From JAISFI01 sp031553775 (GTDB taxonomy: Bacteria > Bacteroidota > Bacteroidia > Bacteroidales > Azobacteroidaceae): a DNA stretch of 64,000 nt. The stretch spans positions 8,045 through 72,044 of the forward strand of contig JAVBLA010000036.1 of the NCBI GenBank assembly GCA_031553775.1. Direction: 5' to 3'. Of this stretch, positions 7,703 through 16,528 are shown one piece after another. The notes under the pieces were generated by a model. It ran no database searches. It was not told where the DNA came from and saw only the letters and a list, made by a program, of their open reading frames with translations. Position 1 is the first letter of the stretch; every line of letters starts with the position of its first letter. A program made the translations under genes and the position numbers.

Positions 7703-8773
7703 TTATTTTTTCAGGCTCAACAGATAAAAATCCAGGAGTACCATCGCCGACATAGCTTCCACAATAGGTACTGCACGTGGCAGGACACAGGAATCATGAC
7801 GACCTCGGGCTTTCAATGAAATTTCTTCTCCGGAACTGTTTACAGTAGATTGTTCTCTTAACAAAGTAGCAATCGGTTTAAATGCAATCCGGAAATAAAT
7901 ATCTTCACCATTGGAAATTCCACCCTGTATACCTCCGGAATGATTAGTACGGGTAGCCACTTTTCCTTCTGATGTCCGGTAAAATTCATCGTTCATTTCG
8001 GAACCTCTGTGACTTACACCGGCAAAACCCATTCCGTATTCAAAGCCTTTAGCCGAATTAATACTGAGCATGGCAGCAGCTAAGGCAGCATGCAATTTTC
8101 CAAAGACAGGTTCGCCCCATCCTGCGGGAACCCCCTTGCAGACACACGAAATCACACCACCGACAGTATCTCCCTGGGATTTAACCTCTCTGATCAGTTC
8201 TATCATCTGAGCGGCTATCCCTGGATCAGGACACCGAACCGGGGTTTGATCGATCGTCGTCAGGTCCAGATCTTTATAGTTTGTTTCCAAAACAACAGGG
8301 CCTACCTGCGATGTATATGCATGAATCCCAATTCCCAGGCCCCTGAGTACCAGCTTTGCCAAAGCACCGGCAACGCACCGGGCAATGGTTTCACGGGCTG
8401 AGGAACGGCCTCCTCCCCGATGATCCCGGTGACCATACTTAACCAGATAAGTATAATCGGCATGTGAAGGACGAAACACATCCTTCAGATTATCATAATC
8501 GGAAGAATGGTGGTTATTATTTTTTATATAAAAACCGATAGGCGTCCCCGTAGTTTTTCCCTCGTAAATTCCGGATAAAAACTCAACCCTGTCGTCTTCC
8601 TTACGGGGAGTTGTAATAGCCGACTGGCCTGGTTTCCGACGATCCAGTTCATGCTGTATAAAATCGAAATCAACAACTACCCCCGATGGGCAACCATCTA
8701 TTACACCTCCGATAGCCATACCGTGCGATTCGCCAAAAGAAGTAAGCCTGAACAGATTACCGAATGTATTCAT
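7703..8773 (-). CDS. aroC: Chorismate synthase
   Basis: A 356-residue enzyme that converts 5-enolpyruvylshikimate-3-phosphate to chorismate with reduced FMN, the last step of the shared aromatic pathway. The signature motifs are present: GESHGMAIGGVIDGCPSG at the N-terminus, DHRGGGRSSARETIARCVAGA in the middle, and GRHDSCVLPRAVPIVEAM near the C-terminus. Its length is normal. It lies 48 bp downstream of the SlyD-type gene on the same strand, and no other aromatic-pathway gene is in the window. Confidence 0.97.
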   Translation of the reverse strand: MNTFGNLFRLTSFGESHGMAIGGVIDGCPSGVVVDFDFIQHELDRRKPGQSAITTPRKEDDRVEFLSGIYEGKTTGTPIGFYIKNNNHHSSDYDNLKDVFRPSHADYTYLVKYGHRDHRGGGRSSARETIARCVAGALAKLVLRGLGIGIHAYTSQVGPVVLETNYKDLDLTTIDQTPVRCPDPGIAAQMIELIREVKSQGDTVGGVISCVCKGVPAGWGEPVFGKLHAALAAAMLSINSAKGFEYGMGFAGVSHRGSEMNDEFYRTSEGKVATRTNHSGGIQGGISNGEDIYFRIAFKPIATLLREQSTVNSSGEEISLKARGRHDSCVLPRAVPIVEAMSAMVLLDFYLLSLKK

Positions 8774-8821
8774 AAGATTATCTCAGATTTACGGATAAAA
8801 AAACAACGGAACGGGGTAAGT

Positions 8822-9382
8822 TTACTTACATCCGTCGCAACCGCAGGAGTGCTGATGATCATCATCACAATCATCACATCCGCATCCACCGCAACCTGCA
8901 GTAGTTATAGCAGCAATTTCTTCTACAGTAGCAGTCCGGACTTCCAATACCTCTCCGTCAAAATTCAATATTTCACCGGCCAAGGGATGATTAAAATCCA
9001 TCACTACAACATTATCTTTCACTTCGATCACTGAACCGTTCATACGATTACCTTCGGAATCCATCATCGGAAGTGTACTGCCTTCAAAAACATGGTCGCC
9101 ATCGAATTTTCCGTCCACTTCAAAGATAGACTTCGGAAGTTCAACCACGCGGTCTTCAAAAAATTCGCCGTAAGCTTCTTCCGGAGAAAGTGAAAAAGAG
9201 AATTTTGATCCTGTTTCAAGGCCTGTTAGCTTATCTTCGAAAGAAGGGAGCATGCTTCCTGTACCATAAATAAACGACAATGGATATTCCGGCGTAGCTT
9301 CTTCCATTAATTCCAGATCATCTCCTTCTCCTACATTCAACTTGTAGCTCAAGGATACAAATGTATTATCAGATATTTTCAT
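8822..9382 (-). CDS. slyD: SlyD-type FKBP peptidyl-prolyl isomerase with a metal-binding tail
   Basis: A 186-residue FKBP-fold isomerase and chaperone of the SlyD branch. The FKBP halves (about residues 1-65 and 125-150) flank an insert-in-flap region (about 66-125) that contacts unfolded clients. The characteristic PEEAYGE motif and DFNHPLAG segment are present. The last 25 or so residues are packed with Cys, Asp and His (CGGCGCDDCDD and more), a metal-binding tail as in E. coli SlyD, which delivers nickel for hydrogenase maturation. No hydrogenase or urease gene is nearby. A TACCTTTG -7 motif lies 58 bp upstream. Confidence 0.92.
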   Translation of the reverse strand: MKISDNTFVSLSYKLNVGEGDDLELMEEATPEYPLSFIYGTGSMLPSFEDKLTGLETGSKFSFSLSPEEAYGEFFEDRVVELPKSIFEVDGKFDGDHVFEGSTLPMMDSEGNRMNGSVIEVKDNVVVMDFNHPLAGEILNFDGEVLEVRTATVEEIAAITTAGCGGCGCDDCDDDHQHSCGCDGCK

Positions 9383-9439
9383 ATTAATAATATGTATGTT
9401 AGTTTGTTAGTTACTAATTTACTTAATCTCATCGACCGG

Positions 9440-9447
9440 CAAAGGTA
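9440..9447 (-). promoter_or_regulatory. Probable -7 element of the slyD-type gene
   Basis: TACCTTTG on the minus strand matches the Bacteroidetes -7 consensus. A -33 TTTG is not evident. The leader would be about 50 nt. Confidence 0.45.
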
Positions 9448-9495
9448 AGCGAATAATTTCAGTTGAATATATAATTTGCTTTAAAAATGCTTTAA

Positions 9496-10665
9496 TCACA
9501 ATAAAGCCTCTTTCAATCGAGCCAGTGCTATTTCAAGAATCTTCCGTGAGCAACCGATATTCATTCTCATAAAACCTTCTCCACCGGGGCCGAATGTACT
9601 GCCATCATTTAATGCCAACCCGGCTTTATCAATAAATAATGCTACCAATTTCTCCTGTGTCAGATACAAATCCCGGCAATCCAGCCAAATCAAGAAAGAT
9701 GCCTGCGGACGAATAGTCCGGATTCCCGGTATGTTTTCCCGGATATAGTTTTCTGCATAAAGTATATTTCCTTCCACATAAGCCAGCATTTCATGAAGCC
9801 ACTCTTCTCCTTTCGAATATGCCGCCACACAAGATACTCCTGCGAAAGTATGCATTTGATTCAATTCACATGATTGCAGAAAAGAGAAAAATTTTTCCCT
9901 GAGCGAAATATCGGGAATAATGCAATACGAACAAACCACACCCGCCATATTAAAGGTTTTACTGGGTGCCATCAAAGTAATGCTGTTTTCAGCCGCCGTA
10001 TCCGAAATGGAAGCATAAGGGACATGTCGGTGTCCGAACAATGCCATATCTGCATGTATCTCATCAGAAATTACCAATACATTATGACGTTTGCATATTT
10101 TTGCCAGATTTTGCAAAGTTTCCTTATCCCAGGTAATACCGACAGGATTATGAGGATTGCACAAAATAAGCATTTTGCAATTTTCATCCATCACACTTTC
10201 CAGATGTTCCAGATCCATCTGATAAAAACCGTCTACTTCCCGAAGCGGATTGTTGACAATTGTACGACCCAGATTCTCCGGAACCGTCCGGAACGGAGTA
10301 TAAACCGGAGACTGAATAATAATTTTGTCACCGGGCCGGGTAAAACACATGGTACAGAAAGCAAGACCTTTTACTACTCCCGGAATGTACTCCAGCCACT
10401 CTTCACAGACGTCCCATTGATGGATTGTGTGCAACCACTGCCGGACTGCCGGATAAAATGAAGGAGGAGTAATCGAATAACCCAGGATCCCCTGATTACA
10501 GCGGTCTTTGACTGATTCCAGGATAAAATCGGGTGTACGAAAATCCATATCGGCTACCCACATGGGGAAAAGGTCGGCATTTCCGAAACGTTCTTTTAAA
10601 AGATCGGTTTTTACGGCCCCGGTACCCCGCCGGTCTATTATTTCATCGAAGTTATATTGTTTCAT
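9496..10665 (-). CDS. MalY/PatB-type PLP aminotransferase, probable cystathionine beta-lyase
   Basis: A 389-residue fold-type I PLP enzyme starting MKQYNFDEIIDRRGTGAVK; the frame is open upstream to 10749, but this start gives the family N-terminus. The FPMWVADMDF motif and the PLP-lysine motif APSKTFNMAG (Lys near residue 235) place it in the MalY/PatB C-S lyase branch rather than classical aminotransferases. NPHNPVG (PLP contact) and SDEIHADM are also present. Such enzymes split cystathionine into homocysteine, pyruvate and ammonia, linking to cysteine/methionine metabolism. It diverges from the ABC ATPase gene across 52 bp that contain a perfect inverted repeat. Confidence 0.88.
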   Translation of the reverse strand: MKQYNFDEIIDRRGTGAVKTDLLKERFGNADLFPMWVADMDFRTPDFILESVKDRCNQGILGYSITPPSFYPAVRQWLHTIHQWDVCEEWLEYIPGVVKGLAFCTMCFTRPGDKIIIQSPVYTPFRTVPENLGRTIVNNPLREVDGFYQMDLEHLESVMDENCKMLILCNPHNPVGITWDKETLQNLAKICKRHNVLVISDEIHADMALFGHRHVPYASISDTAAENSITLMAPSKTFNMAGVVCSYCIIPDISLREKFFSFLQSCELNQMHTFAGVSCVAAYSKGEEWLHEMLAYVEGNILYAENYIRENIPGIRTIRPQASFLIWLDCRDLYLTQEKLVALFIDKAGLALNDGSTFGPGGEGFMRMNIGCSRKILEIALARLKEALL

Positions 10666-10669
10666 GGGC

Positions 10670-10700
10670 GCAAATGTACTAAAAATTCCCGTACATTTGC
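10670..10700. promoter_or_regulatory. 10-bp perfect inverted repeat in the divergent promoter region
   Basis: GCAAATGTAC (10670-10679) and GTACATTTGC (10691-10700) are perfect complements separated by 11 bp. Each arm contains TACATTTG, a good -7 element, one pointing each way. The layout could be a pair of divergent core promoters, an operator for a dimeric regulator, or both. Clear TTTG -33 boxes are missing, and the implied leaders are close to zero (minus) and about 12 nt (plus). Confidence 0.5.
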
Positions 10701-10717
10701 GGAAAAATATTTTTGGA

Positions 10718-12142
10718 ATGATCCGTATAAAACAGGCTGTACCGCGCATGCCGGAATACCGGTTTCAATCTCCGGTAGACTGGGATTTATCCACCGGCAA
10801 ACATTGGGCTGTTATCGGCCCGAACGGAGCAGGGAAAACAATCTTAACCGATATATTGACAGAAAAGATTCCTTTGAAAGAAGGACACATTGTTTTTTCC
10901 GGCAACATGGAGATCAGCGATATCAAATCTATGGCCTTCCGTGATATTTATGATCTGGCCGATTGCAAAAATGCCTATTATCAGCAACGCTGGAACAGCT
11001 CTGATACAGAAAACCTCCCTTTTGTCGGGGATCTTCTTAGCAATCCTGATGAAGAAAAGTATCTGCAGGATATTCTTCAACTTTTCAAACTGGAAGATTT
11101 ATTAAGCAAGCGACTCATCAATCTTTCCAGCGGAGAATTAAGAAAGTTTTTAATTATCAGATCTTTACTGAAAAAACCAAAAATTTTAATACTTGACAAC
11201 CCCTATATCGGACTGGACAGTATATCAAGACAATCCCTGAATACTTTTTTAAGCAACATGACTACCATCACACAGCTTCAATTGATTCTGGTACTTGCTG
11301 ATCCGAACGACATACCCGACATGATAAGCCATATCCAACCCGTACTCGGCATGCGGTTAAAAACACCATTCCTTTGGAAAAGTATCCGGGAAAATCAAAG
11401 TATTCTTGAACAATTATTTCCGGGAAACCTGACAAAAACACAGATTCCCGTTCAGGAATACACAACAACAGCCTATCAACATGCAATAAAAATGGAACAT
11501 ATACATATTGCATATGGAGAAAAGACGATTCTGAATAACCTGTCGTGGACTGTTAGACGTGGTGAGAAATGGGCTTTACTGGGATCTAACGGATCCGGAA
11601 AATCTACTTTACTCAGTCTGGTTTGTGCAGATAATCCCCAATCATATGCCAATACTTTTTATCTTTTCGACCGGAAAAGAGGTACAGGAGAGAGTATCTG
11701 GGATATCAAAAAACGGATCGGATATATTTCTCCTGAAATGCACCTGTATTATCTGCAGGATGTTCCTGTAGCAGACATCGTAGGATCAGGCTTCTTCGAT
11801 TCTATAGGATTGTACCGCAAATGCAGCGAGAAACAAAGAGAACAGGCGATTGAGTGGATGGAAATTTTCGGTATTGACAGGTTAAAAGACCGCTCTTTCT
11901 TGAAAATATCTCATGGGGAACAACGGATGGCTCTGTTAGCACGGGCATTTGTTAAACACCCAGAACTATTGATACTGGACGAGCCATTGCATGGATTGGA
12001 TAAAACCAATAAAACAAACGCAAAAATGATTATCGATCAATACTGCAGCCTTCCGGACAAAACATTAATATATGTAACACATTACCCGGAAGAAATTCCA
12101 TCTTGTGTATCTCATCATCTAACATTATCTGATAATTTATGA
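10718..12142 (+). CDS. ModF/PhrA-like protein with two ABC ATPase domains
   Basis: A 474-residue protein with two ABC nucleotide-binding domains and no membrane segment. The start is the ATG at 10718; the frame extends back to 10508 but overlaps the divergent gene. Domain 1 (about 1-230): Walker A GPNGAGKT, signature LSSGE, Walker B ILILDNP. Domain 2 (about 255-474): Walker A GSNGSGKST, signature SHGEQ, Walker B LLILDEP, H-loop VTH. In domain 1 the catalytic Glu after Walker B is Asn, so one site may not hydrolyse ATP. It resembles ModF/PhrA proteins, whose role is unclear. No permease gene adjoins it, so a transport role is uncertain. Confidence 0.85.
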   Translation: MIRIKQAVPRMPEYRFQSPVDWDLSTGKHWAVIGPNGAGKTILTDILTEKIPLKEGHIVFSGNMEISDIKSMAFRDIYDLADCKNAYYQQRWNSSDTENLPFVGDLLSNPDEEKYLQDILQLFKLEDLLSKRLINLSSGELRKFLIIRSLLKKPKILILDNPYIGLDSISRQSLNTFLSNMTTITQLQLILVLADPNDIPDMISHIQPVLGMRLKTPFLWKSIRENQSILEQLFPGNLTKTQIPVQEYTTTAYQHAIKMEHIHIAYGEKTILNNLSWTVRRGEKWALLGSNGSGKSTLLSLVCADNPQSYANTFYLFDRKRGTGESIWDIKKRIGYISPEMHLYYLQDVPVADIVGSGFFDSIGLYRKCSEKQREQAIEWMEIFGIDRLKDRSFLKISHGEQRMALLARAFVKHPELLILDEPLHGLDKTNKTNAKMIIDQYCSLPDKTLIYVTHYPEEIPSCVSHHLTLSDNL

Positions 12143-12190
12143 CAAAAATCGATCTTTTTCTTTTGAATTGAAAATAAAATTCAAAAATAA

Positions 12191-12222
12191 TTTGCATATT
12201 ATAAAACAATGGTATACTTTTG
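12191..12222 (+). promoter_or_regulatory. Promoter of the ilv leader and operon
   Basis: TTTG (12191-12194), a 20-bp spacer and TACTTTTG (12215-12222) match the Bacteroidetes consensus. The start is expected near 12228, so the ilv leader peptide begins about 18 nt into the transcript. Confidence 0.8.
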
Positions 12223-12246
12223 CAGTCAAATTCAGCAAATATCCAA

Positions 12247-12303
12247 ATGAAAGATCTTCATATATCAGTCATTATTCAAGTCGTCGTCCTACTAAAAGAG
12301 TAA
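12247..12303 (+). CDS. ilv leader peptide (branched-chain attenuation)
   Basis: An 18-codon frame encoding MKDLHISVIIQVVVLLKE; ten of 18 residues are Ile (3), Val (4) or Leu (3), including three consecutive Val codons and two consecutive Leu codons. It lies between a consensus promoter and an intrinsic terminator just before ilvD. This composition and position are those of a classical leader peptide whose translation senses charged tRNA. Stalling at codons 12262-12294 would cover the early segment 12255-12261 and free 12305-12314 to pair with the left arm of the terminator. It is too short for standard gene callers. Confidence 0.85.
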   Translation: MKDLHISVIIQVVVLLKE

Positions 12304-12357
12304 GATGAGGAAGGTGTTGTATGGCAGAAGATTATCATTCAATTCAAGCATAAAGTG

Positions 12358-12388
12358 AGCCTTTCTCAATACGGGAAGGGCTTTTTTT
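12358..12388 (+). terminator. Attenuator terminator before ilvD
   Basis: A 10-bp stem, AGCCTTTCTC (12358-12367) with GGGAAGGGCT (12373-12382), encloses a 5-nt loop and is followed by a seven-T run. Segment 12307-12314 (GAGGAAGG) can instead pair with 12360-12367 to form an antiterminator, and 12305-12311 can pair with 12255-12261 inside the leader peptide. The stem is almost identical to the one before leuA. Confidence 0.85.
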
Positions 12389-12400
12389 ATAAATAACGCT

Positions 12401-12408
12401 TACCTTTG
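12401..12408 (+). promoter_or_regulatory. Possible secondary -7 element directly before ilvD
   Basis: TACCTTTG lies 21 bp before the preferred ilvD ATG and matches TAnnTTTG, but no TTTG sits at the -33 distance, which falls inside the terminator. If active it would bypass attenuation. Confidence 0.3.
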
Positions 12409-12428
12409 TAAGCTCATAAATGCAAACA

Positions 12429-14258
12429 ATGAAAATTCAATTACGCAGTCATACCAGTACGCAGGGCCGGAAAATGGCAGGTGCACGGTCGTTATGGAGG
12501 GCTAATGGTATGAAAGACGAACAAATGGGCAAACCCCTGATTGCAATTGCCAATTCTTTCACGCAATTTGTTCCCGGCCATGTGCATTTACATGAGATAG
12601 GACAATTTGTAAAAGCTGAAATTGAAAAACTAGGCTGTTTTGCTGCCGAATTCAATACAATTGCTATTGACGACGGGATCGCTATGGGGCACAATGGAAT
12701 GTTATATTCTCTTCCCTCCCGCGATCTGATAGCTGATAGTGTAGAGTATATGGTCAATGCTCACCAGGCAGACGCACTGATTTGCATTAGCAACTGTGAC
12801 AAAATTACTCCCGGTATGCTCATGGCTGCCATGCGACTGAATATCCCTACCATTTTTGTCTCCGGAGGTCCTATGGAAGCAGGAGAATTAAATGGCCACC
12901 ACCTGGACCTGATCGATGCGATGATACAATCTGCTGATAGCAGTGTAAGTGATGAGCAGGTTCGCCAGATAGAATACGCCGCCTGTCCTACCTGTGGATC
13001 CTGTTCCGGAATGTTTACCGCCAATTCCATGAATTGTTTGAATGAAGCGATTGGAATGGCGCTTCCAGGTAACGGCACAGTCGTAGCCACCCATACCAAC
13101 CGGAAGCAACTTTTCAAAGATGCTGCCCGGTTAATCGTAAAAAATGCTTTCCGGTATTATGAAGAAGGAGATAGCAGTGTATTACCCCGGAATATTGCAA
13201 CACGTGCAGCATTCCTGAATGCCATGACATTGGACATTGCCATGGGTGGCTCTTCCAATACGGTTTTACACCTATTGGCTATTGCTCAGGAAGCGAATGT
13301 AAACTTTACAATGGACGATATAGACAGTTTGTCCCGGAAAACACCTTGTTTGTGCAAAGTGGCTCCGAATACGCAAAAATATCATATCCAGGATGTGAAC
13401 CGCGCCGGAGGAATTCTCGGTATCATGTCGGAACTAGCTAAAGCTAAACTACTCGACACTTCCGTATACAGGGTTGACGGATTAACACTGGAAAAAGCAA
13501 TCAAACAATACGATATAACATCTCCTGACGTTTCAGAAGATACCATATCAATTTATAAATCTGCTCCTGCCAACTTATTCAATCTGGTATTGGGCTCTCA
13601 GTCTCATTTTTATGAATCTCTCGATACGAACCGGTCCTCCGGTTGCATACGCAATATGGAAAATGCTTACAGCAAAGACGGTGGTTTAGCGGTTCTGAAA
13701 GGAAATATTGCAATCGACGGATGCATTGTAAAAACAGCCGGAGTAGACGAAAGTATTCTCCGTTTTCGGGGAAAAGCCAGGGTTTTCGACTCTCAGGAAG
13801 CTGCCGTGGAAGGAATCCTGAAAGGGAATGTCAATGCCGGTGATGTAGTAGTGATTATTTACGAAGGTCCTAAAGGCGGCCCGGGTATGCAGGAAATGCT
13901 TTACCCCACTTCCTACATCAAATCCCGTCACTTGGGAAAAGATTGTGCCCTGATTACCGACGGACGATTTTCAGGAGGCACATCGGGATTATCCATTGGT
14001 CATATTTCTCCGGAAGCAGCTGCCGGAGGTAATATTGCCTTGCTGAAAGATGGAGATCTAATAGACATCAATATTCCCGAACGATCCATACAGGCCTTAC
14101 TCTCGGAAGAAGAGTTAAATAGCCGCAGGGAAGAAGAAATGAAAAGAGGAAATAAAGCATTTACCCCGCCTTACAGGGAAAGAGTTGTATCGAAAGCATT
14201 GCAGGCATATTCCTCCATGGTCAGCTCGGCCGATAAAGGCGCGGTAAGAATGATATAA
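12429..14258 (+). CDS. ilvD: Dihydroxy-acid dehydratase
   Basis: A 609-residue iron-sulfur enzyme that dehydrates 2,3-dihydroxy-3-methylbutanoate and its methyl homologue to the 2-keto acid precursors of valine/leucine and isoleucine. The preferred start is MKIQLRSHTSTQGRKMAGAR (ATG 12429), matching relatives; an in-frame ATG at 12420 is also possible. The cluster and active-site motifs are intact: ISNCDKITPGM (about residue 120), PTCGSCSGMFTANSMN (about 186-201), GGSSNTVLHL, and the C-terminal DGRFSGGTSGLSIGHISPEA. First structural gene of the ilv operon, 11 bp upstream of ilvB, and controlled by the attenuator. Confidence 0.97.
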   Translation: MKIQLRSHTSTQGRKMAGARSLWRANGMKDEQMGKPLIAIANSFTQFVPGHVHLHEIGQFVKAEIEKLGCFAAEFNTIAIDDGIAMGHNGMLYSLPSRDLIADSVEYMVNAHQADALICISNCDKITPGMLMAAMRLNIPTIFVSGGPMEAGELNGHHLDLIDAMIQSADSSVSDEQVRQIEYAACPTCGSCSGMFTANSMNCLNEAIGMALPGNGTVVATHTNRKQLFKDAARLIVKNAFRYYEEGDSSVLPRNIATRAAFLNAMTLDIAMGGSSNTVLHLLAIAQEANVNFTMDDIDSLSRKTPCLCKVAPNTQKYHIQDVNRAGGILGIMSELAKAKLLDTSVYRVDGLTLEKAIKQYDITSPDVSEDTISIYKSAPANLFNLVLGSQSHFYESLDTNRSSGCIRNMENAYSKDGGLAVLKGNIAIDGCIVKTAGVDESILRFRGKARVFDSQEAAVEGILKGNVNAGDVVVIIYEGPKGGPGMQEMLYPTSYIKSRHLGKDCALITDGRFSGGTSGLSIGHISPEAAAGGNIALLKDGDLIDINIPERSIQALLSEEELNSRREEEMKRGNKAFTPPYRERVVSKALQAYSSMVSSADKGAVRMI

Positions 14259-14269
14259 AAAATCAGAAA

Positions 14270-15967
14270 ATGGGACAAAAAATCACAGGCTCCGAAGCCT
14301 TTATCCGCTCATTGATCAACGAAGGTGTTGATACCATTTTCGGATACCCGGGCGGTGCTATCATGCCGGTATTCGACTGTTTGTACGACTTCAAAAAGGA
14401 AATCAACCATGTGCTGGTCCGACATGAACAAGGTGCCACGCATGCTGCTCAAGGATACGCCCGCGTATCAGGAAAAACAGGGGTAGCGTTACTGACTTCC
14501 GGTCCGGCAGCAACCAACGCCATTACAGGTATTGCCGATGCGATGATCGACAGTACACCCATGGTGGTAATCACCGGGCAGGTTGTTTCCAACCTGTTGG
14601 GATCCGATGCTTTTCAGGAAACAGACGTAGTAGGGATTTCCCAGCCAATCACCAAATGGGCATATCAGATCCGTTCGGCAGATGATGTTGCCTGGGCCAT
14701 TGCAAGGGCATTTTATATTGCCTCAACAGGTCGTCCCGGACCCGTAGTACTGGACTTTGCCAAGGATGCACAAGTAAATATTGTGGATTATGTTCCACAA
14801 AAAATAACTCATATCCGCAGCTATATTCCCGTACCAGAAATGGAACCTGAAGCTATTGCTGAAGCTGCCGAAATCATCAACAACGCCCGGAAACCACTGG
14901 CATTGATCGGACAAGGTGTCATTCTCGGAAATGCAGAAAAAGAGTTATTGGCTTTTTTGCAAAAAGCAGATATTCCTGCCGCTTCTACCATTCTGGGGCT
15001 TTCGGCTATACCATCCAATCATCCTCTAAATGTAGGCATGTTAGGCATGCACGGAAACATAGCTCCCAACCTAAAAACCAATGAATGTGATGTACTGATA
15101 GCCATCGGCATGCGTTTCGACGACCGGGTAACGGGAGATTTGAATACCTACGCCAAACAAGCCAAAGTAATCCATTTCGATATAGATCCGGCGGAAATAG
15201 ACAAGAATGTAATAACAACGGTAGCGGTCTTAGGCGACACAAAGCAGACTCTTCCGGTCATTACCGGTTTGTTGAAAGAAAATACCCATACTGCCTGGAG
15301 AGAAGAATTCAAAGCTCCCTATGAATTGGAAATGGAAAAAGTAATCCGGTTAGAGCTTTATCCGGAAGCAGGCCCGATCAAAATGGGCGAAGTCATTAAT
15401 AAAGTATCGGAAGCAACCAGTAACGATGCCATACTGGTTACCGATGTCGGACAAAACCAGATGATGGGAGTCCGATATTTCAAATTCAACCACAGCCGGA
15501 GCGTGGTTACTTCCGGAGGATTGGGAACTATGGGTTTCGGACTTCCGGCTGCCATCGGTGCTAAATTCGGCGCACCCGACCGGACGGTATGTCTTTTTGT
15601 CGGAGACGGCGGGTTACAAATGACCGTCCAGGAACTGGGAACCATCATGCAATCGGATGTAAACATCAAAATCATTCTCCTGAACAATGAATTCTTAGGA
15701 ATGGTACGCCAGTGGCAAGAACTTTTCTTCCAGGAAAGATATTCGGAAACCGTTATGGTAAATCCTGATTTTATCCGACTGGCATCTGCCTACAATATCC
15801 CGGGAAAATCAGTCAGCCTCCGGGAAGACTTAGATGCCGCCATTACCGAAATGCTCGAGACTCCGGGAGCCTACCTGTTGGAAGTGAAAGTAGAAAAAAA
15901 AGGAATGGTTTATCCGATGATACCTGCCGGAACCTGTGTTACAAACATTTTATTAGGAGAAGATTGA
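14270..15967 (+). CDS. ilvB: Acetolactate synthase, large (catalytic) subunit
   Basis: A 565-residue thiamine diphosphate enzyme that condenses two pyruvates, or pyruvate with 2-ketobutyrate, into acetohydroxy acids. The N-terminal domain has FGYPGGAIMPVFD and the catalytic Glu in VRHEQGATHAAQGYAR (about residue 50). The central FAD domain carries GMLGMHG. The C-terminal ThDP motif is GDGGLQMTVQEL through LNNEFLGMVRQWQ (about 445-485). It acts with the regulatory subunit encoded next by ilvN, whose start lies 1 bp past the ilvB stop, implying coupled translation. Confidence 0.97.
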   Translation: MGQKITGSEAFIRSLINEGVDTIFGYPGGAIMPVFDCLYDFKKEINHVLVRHEQGATHAAQGYARVSGKTGVALLTSGPAATNAITGIADAMIDSTPMVVITGQVVSNLLGSDAFQETDVVGISQPITKWAYQIRSADDVAWAIARAFYIASTGRPGPVVLDFAKDAQVNIVDYVPQKITHIRSYIPVPEMEPEAIAEAAEIINNARKPLALIGQGVILGNAEKELLAFLQKADIPAASTILGLSAIPSNHPLNVGMLGMHGNIAPNLKTNECDVLIAIGMRFDDRVTGDLNTYAKQAKVIHFDIDPAEIDKNVITTVAVLGDTKQTLPVITGLLKENTHTAWREEFKAPYELEMEKVIRLELYPEAGPIKMGEVINKVSEATSNDAILVTDVGQNQMMGVRYFKFNHSRSVVTSGGLGTMGFGLPAAIGAKFGAPDRTVCLFVGDGGLQMTVQELGTIMQSDVNIKIILLNNEFLGMVRQWQELFFQERYSETVMVNPDFIRLASAYNIPGKSVSLREDLDAAITEMLETPGAYLLEVKVEKKGMVYPMIPAGTCVTNILLGED

Positions 15968-15968
15968 T

Positions 15969-16523
15969 ATGGAAAATAAGGAAAATAAAACGTTATATAC
16001 CGTTACCATTTTTTCTGAAAATACGGTAGGGCTATTGAACCAGATTACCATTATATTCACACGGAGGCGGTTGAATATCGAAACGCTTTCGGTATCTCCT
16101 TCTGCGATAGAAGGTGTTCATAAATTCACCATTACCACTTTTTCCGACAAGGAAATCATCGAAAAAGTGGTCAAGCAAATCGATAAACGGGTGGATATCA
16201 TCAAAGCATATTTCAATACAAACGACGATTTGGTTTACCAGGAAATTGCCCTATACAAAATTTCCACGAAGAAGATGCTCGCAATGGGCTCCATGGAAGA
16301 TATTATCAGGCGTTACAATGCCCGTATTTTGGATATGACTGAAATCTGGACTGTACTGGAAAAGACAGGTCATTACGAAGAAACACAGGCTTTATTCAGA
16401 GAATTGAGCGAAAAAATTGGCGTACTGCAATTTATCCGATCAGGAAGGGTAGCCATTACTAAATCTAAAGTGGAAAAACTGAGTGATATGCTGGCCAGTA
16501 TGGAAGAAAAATTAAAAATATAA
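15969..16523 (+). CDS. ilvN: Acetolactate synthase, small (regulatory) subunit
   Basis: A 184-residue regulatory partner of IlvB. An N-terminal ACT domain (about residues 7-82; YTVTIFSENTVGLLNQITIIF, then RRLNIETLSVSPSA) binds the feedback inhibitor valine in relatives. The C-terminal domain (about 90-175) has the usual ALS small-subunit pattern ending in FIRSGRVAITK. The length is slightly longer than enteric IlvH/IlvN and normal for Bacteroidetes. It starts 1 bp after ilvB and ends 5 bp before the thioesterase gene, within one transcript. Confidence 0.95.
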   Translation: MENKENKTLYTVTIFSENTVGLLNQITIIFTRRRLNIETLSVSPSAIEGVHKFTITTFSDKEIIEKVVKQIDKRVDIIKAYFNTNDDLVYQEIALYKISTKKMLAMGSMEDIIRRYNARILDMTEIWTVLEKTGHYEETQALFRELSEKIGVLQFIRSGRVAITKSKVEKLSDMLASMEEKLKI

Positions 16524-16528
16524 ACGAA

